Source: Scylla paramamosain (lineage: Eukaryota > Arthropoda > Malacostraca > Decapoda > Portunidae). From it: a DNA stretch of 64,000 nucleotides. The stretch is taken from the NCBI RefSeq assembly GCF_035594125.1, contig NC_087191.1, positions 4,694,467-4,758,466 on the forward strand, in the 5' to 3' direction. Every line of letters starts with the position of its first letter. Positions within the stretch are counted from its first letter, which is position 1. A model generated the notes under the pieces. The model searched no databases and was not told where the DNA came from. It saw only the letters and a program-made list of their open reading frames with translations. The position numbers were made by a program, and so were the translations under genes. Of this stretch, positions 38,630 through 48,228 are shown one piece after another.

Positions 38630-39140
38630 ACCCCTAAGCTTTGATTTCCACACTACTCGCCTTCTGCTTCTTCTCTGTAATTTTTATCTCAAGTTTCCTA
38701 CATGACCGTTCTATTGCTACTATGTTAGACAGTCACTTCTAATATTAACAGAGGTGTTCCTCAGACTTTTGTCCTGTCACCGATTCTCTTCCTACTATTC
38801 ATTAATGATCTTCTAAACCAAATTTCTTGTCCTATCCACTCCTACGCTGATGATACCATCCTGCACTTTTCCATATCTTTTCGTAGACATCCAACTCTTC
38901 AATAAGTAAACAGGTCACGCAAGGAATTTGTAATGTTGTAATCTATCTATTTGACACTGAACTGCCTCCACCTCCTCTTCTACACTGAAAATCCTTGCTC
39001 TGTCCTTTACTTACAATCTAAACTTAAAGCTTCACATTCCATCTCTAGGTAAAACAGCCTCTATGAAGGTAAGCATTCTGAGTCATCTCCGCCAAATTTT
39101 CTCAACCCCCAAAAACTGCTAACTCTGTAGATAGGCATTA
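38630..39140 (+). mobile_element. Jockey-like family A, decayed RT fragment
   Basis: Reads like the family RT core (FLHDRSIATML, RGVPQTFVLSP, SYADDTILHF) with several deletions and no long open frame. Followed by (TTTA)n at 39155-39180. Confidence 0.75.
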
Positions 39141-39180
39141 TCCATGTAAGTATTTTTATTTATTTATTTATTTATTTATT

Positions 39181-40359
39181 TGTTATGTAGGAGGGACGCT
39201 GGCCAAGGGTAACAAATAAAGAAATAAAAAAAAAACCACTGAGATGCCAGTTTGAGTGGAACACCCCTCCCAGACATGTGGAACATACTCCATACATGGA
39301 CAGATAAGGCCCTTGTACAGAGTTAGCAGCTGGGTGGATGAGAAAAATTGGCGGAGACATCTCAGAACACCTAACTTCATAGAAGCTGTTTTAGCTAGAG
39401 ATAGGATGTGAAGTTTCCAGTTCAGATTATAAGTAAAGGACAGACAAAAGGATGTTCAGTGTACGAGTATAAGGGGGGGACAGTTGAGTGTCACTGAAGA
39501 AGGGATAGTTGTCTAGAAGGTTGTTTCGAGATGATAAATGGAGGAATTTAGTTTTTTGCGGCATTGAACAATACCACGTTTGCTCTACCCCAATCTGAAA
39601 TTTTAGAAAGATCAGTAGAATTCAGGCATTCTGTAGCTTCCCTGCATGAAATGTTTACTTCTTGAAGTGTTGGACATCTATGAAAAGACGTGAAAAAGTG
39701 CAGGATGGTATCATCAGCGTAGGAGTGAATAGGACAAGAAGTCTGGTTTAGAAGGTCATTGACGAATAATAAGAAGAGAGTAGGTGATAGGACAGAACCC
39801 TGAGGAACACCTCTTAAAAGATTTAGGAGAACAGCAATAGAACGGTCAGAAAGGAAACTTCAGATGAAGTTACAGAGAGAAAGATAGAAGCCGTAGGAGG
39901 GTAGTTTGGCAATCAAAGCTTTGTGCCAGACTCTATCAAAAGCTTTTGATATATCCAAGGCAACAGGAAAAGTTTCATCAAAATCTCTAGAAGAGATTTT
40001 GGTGAAACTCAGTGAGACTCAGTAAGGAAAGCCAGAAGATCATCAGTAGAGCGTCCTTGACGGAACCCATACCGGCGATCAGATAGGTTGTGAAGTGATA
40101 GATGTTTAAGAATCTTCCTGTTGAGAATAGCGCAGGAAATTAAAGCAATTGGACTGCAGTTTGAGGGATTAGAACAGTCACTGTTTTTAGGAACATGCTG
40201 AATAAGCAAAATTCCAGCAATAAGGAAAGGTAGAAGTTGACAGACAGAGTTGAAAGAGTTTGACTAGGCAAGGTTCAAGCACGGAGGCACAGTTTTGGAG
40301 AACAATAGGAGGGACCCTATCAGGTTCATAAGCCTTCCGAGGGTTTAGGCCAGCGAGGG
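39181..40359 (-). mobile_element. Jockey-like family A, decayed copy
   Basis: The minus-strand copy begins with family tail at about 39181, loses the C-terminal block by deletion (39240), and continues through RT to the GPDGVPP-type block at about 40330. It ends exactly where the LTR of the Ty3/gypsy element begins at 40360, so the LTR element inserted into this LINE. Confidence 0.8.
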
Positions 40360-40819
40360 TGTCAGGGCCGGGATGGCTACTCTTCCCGTCAACACTCCTA
40401 AGATTGGATCGTAAAAACAGCAGATGAGTGCCAGGTACTGAAGGCAGGTGAGATCAGCCAACAATCTTCACCAAAGCCTTCCGGAATGGTAGAGGAGAAC
40501 AGCTGAACGGAGGTGTAGTCGTGGCAGGTGTTGAGAGTTGTCTGCTGCATGGTGTCTGCTGGCATCACGATGTCAGCTCCTGCAAAGTTCCCCCTACCAA
40601 GAAGGGATGGGGTGGTGATGAGGGAACTAGAGTCGTTGCTCCGAATTGGTGAATCATGAGGAGTCAGCAGCCCGAGTCCCTTCTGCTTGAGGATTCGAGA
40701 GGAGGAAGAGAAACCTTGGGCGAGACACTCCGCTCTTAACGTGGAGGAAGGACGATCATTCCTTCTTTTTACCACAGTAGTTAAAGGGGTGCTTAGATGG
40801 TTGGCGGTTCCCTCACACA
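40360..40819 (-). repeat. LTR (3' copy of the minus-strand element)
   Basis: Begins TGTCAGGGCC and ends CCTCACACA, giving TG...CA ends. Its core (AGATGAGTGCCAGGTACTG, AGCAGCCCGAGTCCCTTCTG) matches 61785-62360. It lacks about 150 bp present near the start of the other LTR, probably deleted. The purine-rich CGTGGGGGC on the minus strand just inside (about 40820-40830) fits a polypurine tract. Confidence 0.88.
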
Positions 40820-41062
40820 TGCCCCCACGAAAGCATTTGCTGTATAGCTGATGAAAGGAATTGCATAGTGAGTATGTGACATACCAACCTACAACACAAC
40901 ACACCACATGCATACACACACGCACACACACACGCCGTACACACACACTCACACACGCCGTAAGTACATATATACACATGGGACATTTGGCCCAATGAAA
41001 ATTGACTCGGAACAGAGGTCCAAAAAGCGGTTTCTCCCGGTAACCAGAATTTATATAGAGGG

Positions 41063-41975
41063 GAGACGGCTGAGGAGGTCAGCCCCAAATTTATCAGAGC
41101 CGGCCACATGCACGACCCTGAATCTATAAGGCTGAAGGCCCAACGCCCATCTTAAAACTCGATCATTTCTGCCTTTGAACTTTCCTAAGTAGATCAAGGA
41201 TTTATGGTCAACCTCAAGGATAAACTCGTTACCTCGGAGGTAGAAGTCAAACCTATTAATGCCAAAGACTATGGCCAGGCATTCCTTCTCGATGGTAGAA
41301 TATCGTCATTCCCTCTCCAATAGTTTGCAGCTGGCGTAGGCAGTAGGGTATGGAAGATCTTTGTGGTACTGTAGAAGCACAGCACCAATCCCATGGTCTG
41401 AAGCATCAGTCCGCAGAACAAAGGCCCGGTTCGGGTCTGGCAGACGGAGAACAGGCGAGGATGACAATGTCTGCTTCATTTGTTCGAAACGGGAGTGAAG
41501 ATCAGCAGACCAGCAGAGAGGTTCTCATACCGGCTTCTTCAGAAGATCAGAGAGGGGTCCAGTTAGTTCAGAAGCCTGAGGGATAAGGCTCTTATAAAAA
41601 GATATCACTCCCAGAAAACTCCGAAGCAACATCTTAGTGGAAGTAGGAGTCAGTGATGTTATGATGGAGATCTTGTCAGTTTGGATCCAAAGGTAGTCGG
41701 GTGTCATGACAAACCCCAGATAATTGATGGATTCCACTCCAAAACAACACTTCGAGGGCTTGACTGTAAGTCCATGGAGTCGGAGACTCTAAAACAGATC
41801 TTAGGGCAGAAATGTGAGTGGGCCAATCTGAGGAGTACACGATGTTATCGAAGTAGAAAGACATATTAGGTAGACCAGCAAGAACTATCCTCATTAACCA
41901 GACGTAAGTGGCACAAACTGTGACGAGACCAAAAGGCATACGCGTGAACTCCATGAGTCCCCAGTGTGTAGGGAA
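41063..41975 (-). pseudogene. Ty3/gypsy RT (C-terminal half) and RNase H
   Basis: The minus strand reads PTHWGLMEFTRMPFGL at the Polinton junction, then NMSFYFDNIVYSSDW where the active site YxDD has become YFDN, then INYLGFVMTP and the connection FEQMKQTLSSSPVLRLPDP. RNase H follows with LRTDASDHGIGAVLLQY, STIEKECLAIVFGI, EVDHKSLIYL and VHVAGSDKFGADLLSRL near 41063. Two frames and a stop (after LLERE) break it. No integrase follows: the LTR comes about 240 bp further on. Confidence 0.85.
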
Positions 41976-42878
41976 CGCTGACGGCTGACGGCGACGGCTG
42001 ACGGCGACACTGACGGAGAAGAGGTGAGGGGGCGTGCGTCCTTATGCTTCGGCGACGATGGAATGACTAATGAATCAATAATTGAGTGAAAGGAGGGGGG
42101 GGGGGGGGGGGGAGGGTGTGGACTGGCGGCCAGACGTGGAAGTCGCCACACACACGCGTGGCTAGGGGACTGTGACGGCAATGCCGTGTAGGTCGCCCTT
42201 TCACGTCCCCCCCACCCCCAACCCACCCACCCAGGGGCGACTCTGACGGCAAGCCATATTGCGATGGTGATCCTGATAGCAATTTTCCATAGACCCATGC
42301 TTGGGAAGAGGGGGGTGATTCACGACGGCAAACACCAAGGGGGGGGGAGGGGGAAGGGGGGGGGAGCGGGACGGTGACGGCGACACTGACGGAGAGGTGG
42401 GGGGAGGCGTGCGTCCTTATCCTTCGGCGACGATGGAATGACTAAATGAATCAATGATGGTGGGTGGAAAATAATTGAGTGAAAAGGGGGTGGAGGGGGG
42501 AGGGGAGGTGGGGGTGGGGGGGGGACTGGCGGCCAGACGTGGCAGCCGCCCGCCACACACGCGTGATTAGGGGGACTCTGACGGCGCTTGCCATAGAAGT
42601 CGCCCTTTCCCTTTCATTCACGGAATCCTGGAGGGTGGGGTGACTGAGTGTTGCCATCACGCGTTCCCTCCGACATCTCAATACATCCCCTATGGTCAAG
42701 GTCGTCGCGACTGCCGCACGAGATCCCGTTACCTGTCCATCCTTTTTACCTGGAGAAAGCGTCTGTGACGGCCAGGGCGGAGCGGCGGCCTCTTCCACTT
42801 TCACCGACCACCAGCGGCGTGGGCTGACGTAATACTTATGCCGGATGGTCACCTTATTATTATTATTATTATTATTAA

Positions 42879-42910
<32 letters not shown>
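41975..42910. repeat. Polinton left terminal inverted repeat
   Basis: Near-identical reverse complement of about 56211-57150. It contains two copies of a roughly 400-bp sub-repeat, each with a CTCCGTCAGTGTCGCCGTCA-type segment, a GATGGAATGACTAATGAATC segment and G/C homopolymers. It ends inward in (ATT)n at 42852-42910. Long proline-rich open frames here are artefacts of C-runs. Confidence 0.88.
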
Positions 42911-43143
42911 GAAAGGTTATGCAGAGTCGATGGAACATTTTATTTTTATTAGGACAAATACAGCTCATTGCTTATTAGGGCAAATACATCTCTTTCATTC
43001 AAAACATTTGCGAATTGAAGGCGAAGAGATCATCGTCATCGCTGTCAATGACGGGCGTAGTTTTAATAACTCTAGGAACCAGCTTCTTACGAGGGGCGGC
43101 TGGAGCAACGGGGAGTTTTGGTGTGCTGTCGTCCTCTGGCGTG

Positions 43144-43515
43144 TTAGGGGGGAATATTTTTTTTTTTTCTGTTTTCCTGCGACTTCTTCTTCGCCTCCTG
43201 ACCCTCTTTGCCGCCTACTGTCGACTCATCTGACCGTTGCGGCTGTGCTTCGGTCGGAGGTGGCATCAGCGACTCCTGAGGTGGCGGAATCGACTGCGAT
43301 GCCGGCTGCTGCTGTTGCGACTCCTGTCCTGATGGAGCGTCAGGAGGTGGGCTGGCCGGCAGTGGCGACATGTCGTCATCACTAAAGATCAATTTCTTCT
43401 TTGCAGGTTCTGACATTTTCTCCACATTGACATCCTCATGGTCAGCACGGCTTCGCTTACCCCCAGCATCGCCCAGATAGATATCAAAGCGGAAAGAGAT
43501 GCGTTCTGTAACAGA

Positions 43516-43550
<35 letters not shown>

Positions 43551-43718
43551 GATGAGAACAATGGAAAAGTTTTTATTTCCCCTCCCACTCTCCCTCTTCT
43601 TATTCATTGGCAAAGAACGTTAATGTAATTTACAATGGTGAAGATGTCAGATGCCGTGCAAGGTAATGGCGTACTCACCCGCAGTTCTCAAGATGAAATG
43701 TTTGTTAGCTTGCTCCAT
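43144..43718 (-). CDS. Polinton acidic low-complexity protein (two exons)
   Basis: Exon 1 starts at ATG 43718 (MEQANKHFILRTA) and ends at 43679 before a strong donor GTGAGTACG. Exon 2 starts at 43505 after a poly-T tract ending GTCTGTTACAG, in matching phase, and continues ERISFRFDIYLGD, then KLIFSDDDMSPLP and a Pro/Gln-rich stretch. The open frame ends at about 43144, just after a 12-A homopolymer (about 43155-43166). Beyond it, another frame stays open to about 43010 with an acidic tail (DSDDDDLFAF), so a one-base slip or sequencing error is likely. No family recognised; the acidic, disordered composition would fit a DNA-mimic or scaffold-like role, but that is a guess. Confidence 0.55.
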
Positions 43719-43835
43719 TCTTGGAGATGAGGCTTCGACGTCCGACTGGGTTGAGAGGTGATGGCGAAGTGACGCTTATCCGTCAGCAATTACCCCATAT
43801 TGACCCCCTTTCCCACCCCCACCCCACCCCCCAAT

Positions 43836-44408
43836 CTACCTTATTACCGCTTTACAGATGTTACGACATCTCGCCCGGCTGCCGGCTGGGCAAAACGTAG
43901 GCATGCAATGCGGCATATTACGAAATATTACGTATGCCATACGAGTAATTTTTTTGTCATTATATAGATATTGATGCTTTTTGAAGGTGGCGTGAATAAT
44001 GCACATTGCACGTTTTAATGTATGCCAACTCAGTAGAAGGCAAAAGAACATGCAATAAATGCCACACACGAGGGAATTCAACCCCTGAAGTCGATAATTT
44101 AATGTGCTAATTTTCATATGTGGACAAGTTTGCATAAAATGATGTAAGACAGCGGAATTGTATTTGGGATGCAAGTTATAGCTATCGTAATAGCCTATGG
44201 TCTGACTTTGAAAATTAAGACAAACAGTAATCCAGTGGCCCATGGTCTTTGAGTCACTCAATGTATTTAGAATGAAAACGCATGGCTTCACCTGTTTTCT
44301 GGCAAGATTTATCAGATCTGTCACATGGCGATGATCGTGACAGCCTAAAAAATAAACTCGATCGCCCAAGATGCCTGCTAGACCGGCCTGTATTTCACGT
44401 GCATTCAT
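43836..44408 (-). CDS. Adenain-like cysteine protease (Polinton PRO)
   Basis: 190 aa, close to the usual size of adenovirus-type maturation proteases (C5 family). The catalytic constellation is visible in order: His58 in MGHWITV, Asp75 in IGYYDSY, Gln108 in YRLQGL and Cys115 in SLVCGIYC. In the family this enzyme cleaves capsid and core precursors during virion maturation. The start codon lies only 6 nt after the stop of the major capsid gene, so the two are likely expressed from one transcript. The frame is intact. The assignment is firm because four catalytic residues occur with the family spacing. Confidence 0.88.
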   Translation of the reverse strand: MNAREIQAGLAGILGDRVYFLGCHDHRHVTDLINLARKQVKPCVFILNTLSDSKTMGHWITVCLNFQSQTIGYYDSYNLHPKYNSAVLHHFMQTCPHMKISTLNYRLQGLNSLVCGIYCMFFCLLLSWHTLKRAMCIIHATFKKHQYLYNDKKITRMAYVIFRNMPHCMPTFCPAGSRARCRNICKAVIR

Positions 44409-44414
44409 GACGGC

Positions 44415-45782
44415 TTATGCGCGGACAATGCAGCGAACGTGACGATAATGATCAATTTCTATGACGCCAGTAGTGTCGGCGAAAAACATTATGACGCGGT
44501 TGTGATTACGTCCCTTGGCAAACGACAGATTAATTCTTAGATTTCCTGATTTATCCAGAGGGATGGCATTGTGCACGTCCTCCGTCACAAAGTTAAAGAA
44601 ACATACTGTCCGACCTTTATTAAATGCATCAAATGTTAGGGAATTACGCGTGTCCAATCCTAGTGACTCAAGGGTCGTGTAAAACAATTTTGACGCGTGA
44701 TGCGGGAAAGAGCTGCGAACGTTATAAATGGTCGCCCCGTTCACGGTGATATGTACATGTGACAGATCGGCGTGTTGAAAATATAAACCATTCTTATCAA
44801 TTACGCCTTGTAAGCTGTCCATATCAACTATTGCCATGGTCAAATTTTGAGGTATGATTTGCGCGAAAGGTAATTCGGCAATCAAAGACGTTTGATTGGC
44901 GGCTAACACATACGTTTTATTGAGCGTTCTATTAAAAGTGTATTGCATTGGATTTCGAGTCAAGGAGTTATTTAACGATTCTAAGGCGGGCGGATGTGGC
45001 GTGACGCGGTCAACCCATAACTTAGCCATCTCGAGCTTAAATTTGAAACTGCTGGCATCTTGGTGTGAATTAAGAATCCATGTTTTGTTAGCCAATTCTA
45101 ATCGAATTCTCACATCAACAGAGTCAAGCAGATAAGCGTCCAGACTTGATATATCCGAAAACAAAGGCGCAGTCATCGAAATGCCGTGCGTTTTACAATC
45201 TTTCATCATTTGTTTCTCGTCTTTATTCCCTCCCGTGAAATAGTCTTCATCAAATTTATTGATTATGCCTTTTGATCCATCATAATCGCGGTGGTAGAAG
45301 GCGACGCGACCGATAGAGTCAATTTTATCCTGAGGGATTGTTGTAATCATTTTAATGAAGGCGTGATAGTTGAACAAAGAGGATGACTCCACAAGCTGTT
45401 CGTTAAAATAACAAGCGCATGACTTAAACATCGTATTATTCAAACCATTACTAAAAACGACGTGATCGTCATCGTCTAGTGGCGCGCCGTCTGCCTTCGT
45501 CGCGCTAACTCGCAATTCTAGAGACAGCGTTGATAGATCCAAAAATTGCCCTGGAATACCAGGCAGTCTAAATTCAATGTAAGGATCGTTGATCCCCGCA
45601 TGATTATTAGCATTTGCGTCTAAATTAACGGGTAATACGTCCAACTTTCCCCTCGCAGCGACTGACGATTCGATGGTATGCAAGCGATTCACCCGCGGAA
45701 AGTTCTCACTCACGGCCGTCAGATAATTGCTCAGGGGGGTGGAGGTCGCTCCACCCTGCACATCCGGACCGTAATGAGTCAT
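44415..45782 (-). CDS. Major capsid protein, double jelly-roll type (Polinton MCP)
   Basis: 455 aa. The N-terminal region carries PYIEFRLPGIPGQFLDLSTL followed by NGLNNTMFKSCACYFNEQLV and a YHAFIKMI segment. This is the pattern of Polinton and adintovirus hexon-like capsid proteins, also known in animal genomes as F54H12.2-like. The protein is expected to form trimers with two jelly rolls per monomer and to build the icosahedral shell. Later segments alternate short hydrophobic beta-like stretches, as expected. It sits between the basic protein (13-nt gap) and the protease (6-nt gap). The frame is intact. Structure prediction would confirm the fold. Confidence 0.82.
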   Translation of the reverse strand: MTHYGPDVQGGATSTPLSNYLTAVSENFPRVNRLHTIESSVAARGKLDVLPVNLDANANNHAGINDPYIEFRLPGIPGQFLDLSTLSLELRVSATKADGAPLDDDDHVVFSNGLNNTMFKSCACYFNEQLVESSSLFNYHAFIKMITTIPQDKIDSIGRVAFYHRDYDGSKGIINKFDEDYFTGGNKDEKQMMKDCKTHGISMTAPLFSDISSLDAYLLDSVDVRIRLELANKTWILNSHQDASSFKFKLEMAKLWVDRVTPHPPALESLNNSLTRNPMQYTFNRTLNKTYVLAANQTSLIAELPFAQIIPQNLTMAIVDMDSLQGVIDKNGLYFQHADLSHVHITVNGATIYNVRSSFPHHASKLFYTTLESLGLDTRNSLTFDAFNKGRTVCFFNFVTEDVHNAIPLDKSGNLRINLSFAKGRNHNRVIMFFADTTGVIEIDHYRHVRCIVRA

Positions 45783-45795
45783 CTTTGCGACTAAG

Positions 45796-46236
45796 CTAAA
45801 TATTGAAGATATCTGCTTTATAGCAAGTCTTTCTTTTCAGTTGCCTGGTTGGTGGTTTTCTCTTTTTTTTTTTTTTTCCGACTCCAACTTTCCTCTTTTT
45901 CATTACTCGTCCGCCTCGAACTATCCTTTCCCCCACACCCTTCACGGCTGCAACACCTCTATTTCTTAATGATTCGCGAAGTCGCTTCCCTTCTAAAACA
46001 TCTGTTAATAAACCTTTTCCCATTTGGAGCGCTTCGGGTGCTACAGTGCGCATGAGAAAGGGAATTGCTCTTTTAGCAAAGCCACTCAAAACGGAAAATA
46101 GACCGCCACCTCTTCTTGAATGGGGTGGAATAAAAACCCGGATGTCGTCTAAACCTCCACCTTTGCTTTGCATAAAAAGCAAGTCGTATTCCGCTCGAGT
46201 GGGAGGTGTGAACGCTCTCGTCATGATGGTTGTCAC
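45796..46236 (-). CDS. Small basic protein with amphipathic N-terminal region
   Basis: 146 aa. After an N-terminal segment (PPTRAEYDLLFMQSKGGG) comes a Gly-Gly-Gly-Leu-Phe motif followed by an amphipathic helix-like stretch (FSVLSGFAKRAIPFL). A second alpha-rich part (GKGLLTDVLEGKRLRESL) and a strongly basic tail with KKKKKRK follow. Composition and position next to the capsid gene recall the internal capsid proteins of adenovirus-like viruses, whose amphipathic helix disrupts membranes and whose basic part binds DNA. That role is inference from layout, not from detectable sequence identity. The gene ends 13 nt before the MCP start. Confidence 0.6.
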   Translation of the reverse strand: MTTIMTRAFTPPTRAEYDLLFMQSKGGGLDDIRVFIPPHSRRGGGLFSVLSGFAKRAIPFLMRTVAPEALQMGKGLLTDVLEGKRLRESLRNRGVAAVKGVGERIVRGGRVMKKRKVGVGKKKKKRKPPTRQLKRKTCYKADIFNI

Positions 46237-46402
46237 GTCATGAATAAGACGTCGAGCATAATCACCAGCTATTTATTTCTGTCTGATATGCTGCTCCCGC
46301 CATGATCAAAATAAATAATAACGGTCACCCCAATTAAGGAATACATTTATACTCGATTTGTCAAACACACATCAACTTTATTTTAAAATTTACATGATAT
46401 AG

Positions 46403-47071
46403 TTATTCAGACTTCCTCACCAGAATAGTTTCAACTCCAAAAGGTTGAAGTCGCTGCGCCAGCCCTTCCACCATAGGCAGGTAATTATTCTTCCACTCAT
46501 CCTGGCAGCGACCTCTACATCCCAGTCCTTCCGGGATAATAATTTGCTCTACTTCAGCGTTCGCCATGGCTAGCAGGGCAATCTTTTTCAGGCAATTCTG
46601 GAAGTGTTGACGTCGATTCACGCTTGTATCCATCTTGAGTCCTTCCACGTAAGGCAAATCCTTCGACGTCGCGATTGCCTGTCGCGCCTTCTCGTTTCCC
46701 TCGACGGCCTCGCCCCAACCATACTGAGTCACGCAGGCCACCAGGTGAGGGAGATTTACGCTTCCTGTGGGAGGCGCGTGGATAATGATACGTCCTGGGT
46801 CATCTCTCGTGTCTGCCGTGGCCCGATGAAGCGAGTAGAGTCTCTTTCTAGCTGCATGTGTATTCTCGTATGGGTAAATCGTTTTGAGATCCCGCGCAAT
46901 CCCACTCGGTTCGGTGGAGACGGCATTTACTGAATAAATGATATAACAGCGGCGGTCGCGGAAGATGCCATCGGTCAGCTTGCCCTCGACCACCTTCATC
47001 TTGACGAGTAATTGGAGGGCTGATCCACACGTTGAACCCTCTGTGAGGGGAGTGAGGGGGAAATGTGTCAT
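46403..47071 (-). CDS. Macro-domain-like protein in the Polinton
   Basis: 222 aa, intact. The layout resembles macro (ADP-ribose-binding, Appr-1"-p phosphatase-like) domains: an N-terminal strand with YSVNAVSTEPSGIARDL (N-A...G-I-A, like the ligand loop), then PHLVACVTQYGWGEA, RRQHFQNCLKKIALLA, and the C-terminal EQIIIPEGLGCRGRCQDEW, LPMVEGLA, VETILV segment. That segment is the IP..IGCG..G..W..... motif that closes the binding cleft. Such proteins bind or hydrolyse ADP-ribose derivatives. The gene lies between the two packed clusters. I judge it a diverged macro domain; profile search or structure prediction would decide. Other Rossmann-like folds are possible. Confidence 0.6.
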   Translation of the reverse strand: MTHFPLTPLTEGSTCGSALQLLVKMKVVEGKLTDGIFRDRRCYIIYSVNAVSTEPSGIARDLKTIYPYENTHAARKRLYSLHRATADTRDDPGRIIIHAPPTGSVNLPHLVACVTQYGWGEAVEGNEKARQAIATSKDLPYVEGLKMDTSVNRRQHFQNCLKKIALLAMANAEVEQIIIPEGLGCRGRCQDEWKNNYLPMVEGLAQRLQPFGVETILVRKSE

Positions 47072-47368
47072 CGCAGACCTTTATTCACACGTATTGGTCG
47101 ATATTACACCTTCTGCGTAGTAGAATTTATTCATTCAAATTGACGCAGGTGTTATTTTTTTTTCCTTTGTTGGTGGGAAGGGATGGAGGGCGGGGAACGT
47201 ATTATTTATTAGGGGATGTGGGTTAGGGGGGGGGTGAACCTTTTTTTTGACCATAACCCTCATCAATTATCCATCCGTGGGCCTGCACCCCTGACGCGCC
47301 TAACACGTGCTCTCATGTATTATTGATGTACTTACTCGTTTACAGAGTAAGATGGGGAGCTTTCTCAT

Positions 47369-47887
47369 TTAATATGCTTCCCAGATGTCACCGACCCCGC
47401 CACCTATCAGTTTACTTCGTTGAGTCGTATTTCTGATGGCATCCGCGGGGAGTTGCGCCATGCGAAGTAGCAGTGATAATAATGGACGCTTATCGGGTGA
47501 AAGTCTTTTCGCGGCCCCCTTTTCGTGACCGAGTACTCGTATGAGATCAAACACGCTTATGCCAGAAAATGGTGGAAGTAAGTTACCGCGCTCATCCCAT
47601 GAAATCCCAGGTTTACCCTCCAATAATTTCAAGAGAGATAAACCATATTCTCTAAAGGAAGGAGGAACGGCAACTCGAATCAAATCATCCAAGGGTGGAT
47701 TGACAGGTGCGCGTGGTGGTGGCGTCACGGTGGCGGCGTCGGGGAGGGCGGCGGCCGGTAGCGGTAGTGAAGTTTTTTTTTTTTTCTTGACTTGTTTTGA
47801 CGTGAATCGGTGCTGAGTTGCGCTGTCGGTCGGTTTAAACTTACACCTCTCGGCAACTGAGACGGGAACTAAACAATATTCTTTCAT
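47369..47887 (-). CDS. Polinton conserved small protein, 172 aa
   Basis: Starts MKEYCLVPVSVAERC, passes through a Lys tract and an Ala/Pro-rich linker, and ends in a helical domain (PPSFREYGLSLLKLL, GNLLPPFSGISVFDLIRVL) with a GGGVGDIWEAY tail. Small proteins of this layout, with a conserved N-terminal strand, variable linker and short C-terminal domain, accompany Polinton structural genes in invertebrates. I cannot assign a function. The ATG overlaps the stop of the preceding gene in an ATGA arrangement (47884-47887), suggesting coupled translation or shared mRNA. Confidence 0.6.
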   Translation of the reverse strand: MKEYCLVPVSVAERCKFKPTDSATQHRFTSKQVKKKKKTSLPLPAAALPDAATVTPPPRAPVNPPLDDLIRVAVPPSFREYGLSLLKLLEGKPGISWDERGNLLPPFSGISVFDLIRVLGHEKGAAKRLSPDKRPLLSLLLRMAQLPADAIRNTTQRSKLIGGGVGDIWEAY

Positions 47888-48225
47888 CTCTGTAGTAAAC
47901 TTGTTATTGCCGACACGGCTATCGGGAGTAACGCGGCCAATATGTTACCACCTCGTTTGGAGATTAGAATCGCTTTCTTCTTGTACACGGGCGTCTTCTT
48001 CAAGGCTACAGTGCGAATATCACTCTTGAATTTTTTCAGGCGGTTAATGATGGTATCGTCGTCCGTCAGGCGTCTCTTCAAAAAGTTGGCGAATATTTCC
48101 GAGATGCAATTGACTTCGCGCTTATTCAAACTTTGCAAGACCTGCTTCCGCAATTTAGGGGTGACGTGCGAGAGGAGAAAAACCAAATCCTTGTACTTCA
48201 ATATCAATGGTTTTTCCTCATCCAT
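47884..48225 (-). CDS. Polinton conserved small protein, 113 aa
   Basis: Helical protein: RKQVLQSLNKREVNCISEIFAN..., a basic middle (LKKFKSDIRTVALKK) and a C-terminal KRGGNILAALLPIAVSAITSLL. The Gly-Gly followed by a hydrophobic helix could be membrane-active or buried. The overall pattern (L.....C..E...N.L....L.......L...K..IR.........KK..L...GG.....LLP) is one I recognise as recurrent in animal Polintons, without a known role. It begins 3 nt after the integrase stop and overlaps the next ORF by 4 nt. Confidence 0.65.
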   Translation of the reverse strand: MDEEKPLILKYKDLVFLLSHVTPKLRKQVLQSLNKREVNCISEIFANFLKRRLTDDDTIINRLKKFKSDIRTVALKKTPVYKKKAILISKRGGNILAALLPIAVSAITSLLQR

Positions 48226-48228
48226 ATC

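Noticed and set aside
40908..40975. CA-rich spaced repeats as a possible CRISPR-like array
   Set aside because: Simple (CA)n with two CGCCGTA interruptions; no unique spacers, and the context is eukaryotic.
40398..41129. 193-aa minus-strand ORF over the LTR and the (CA)-rich region
   Set aside because: It runs across the LTR and its boundary; the same LTR at 61.8-62.4 kb does not preserve it.
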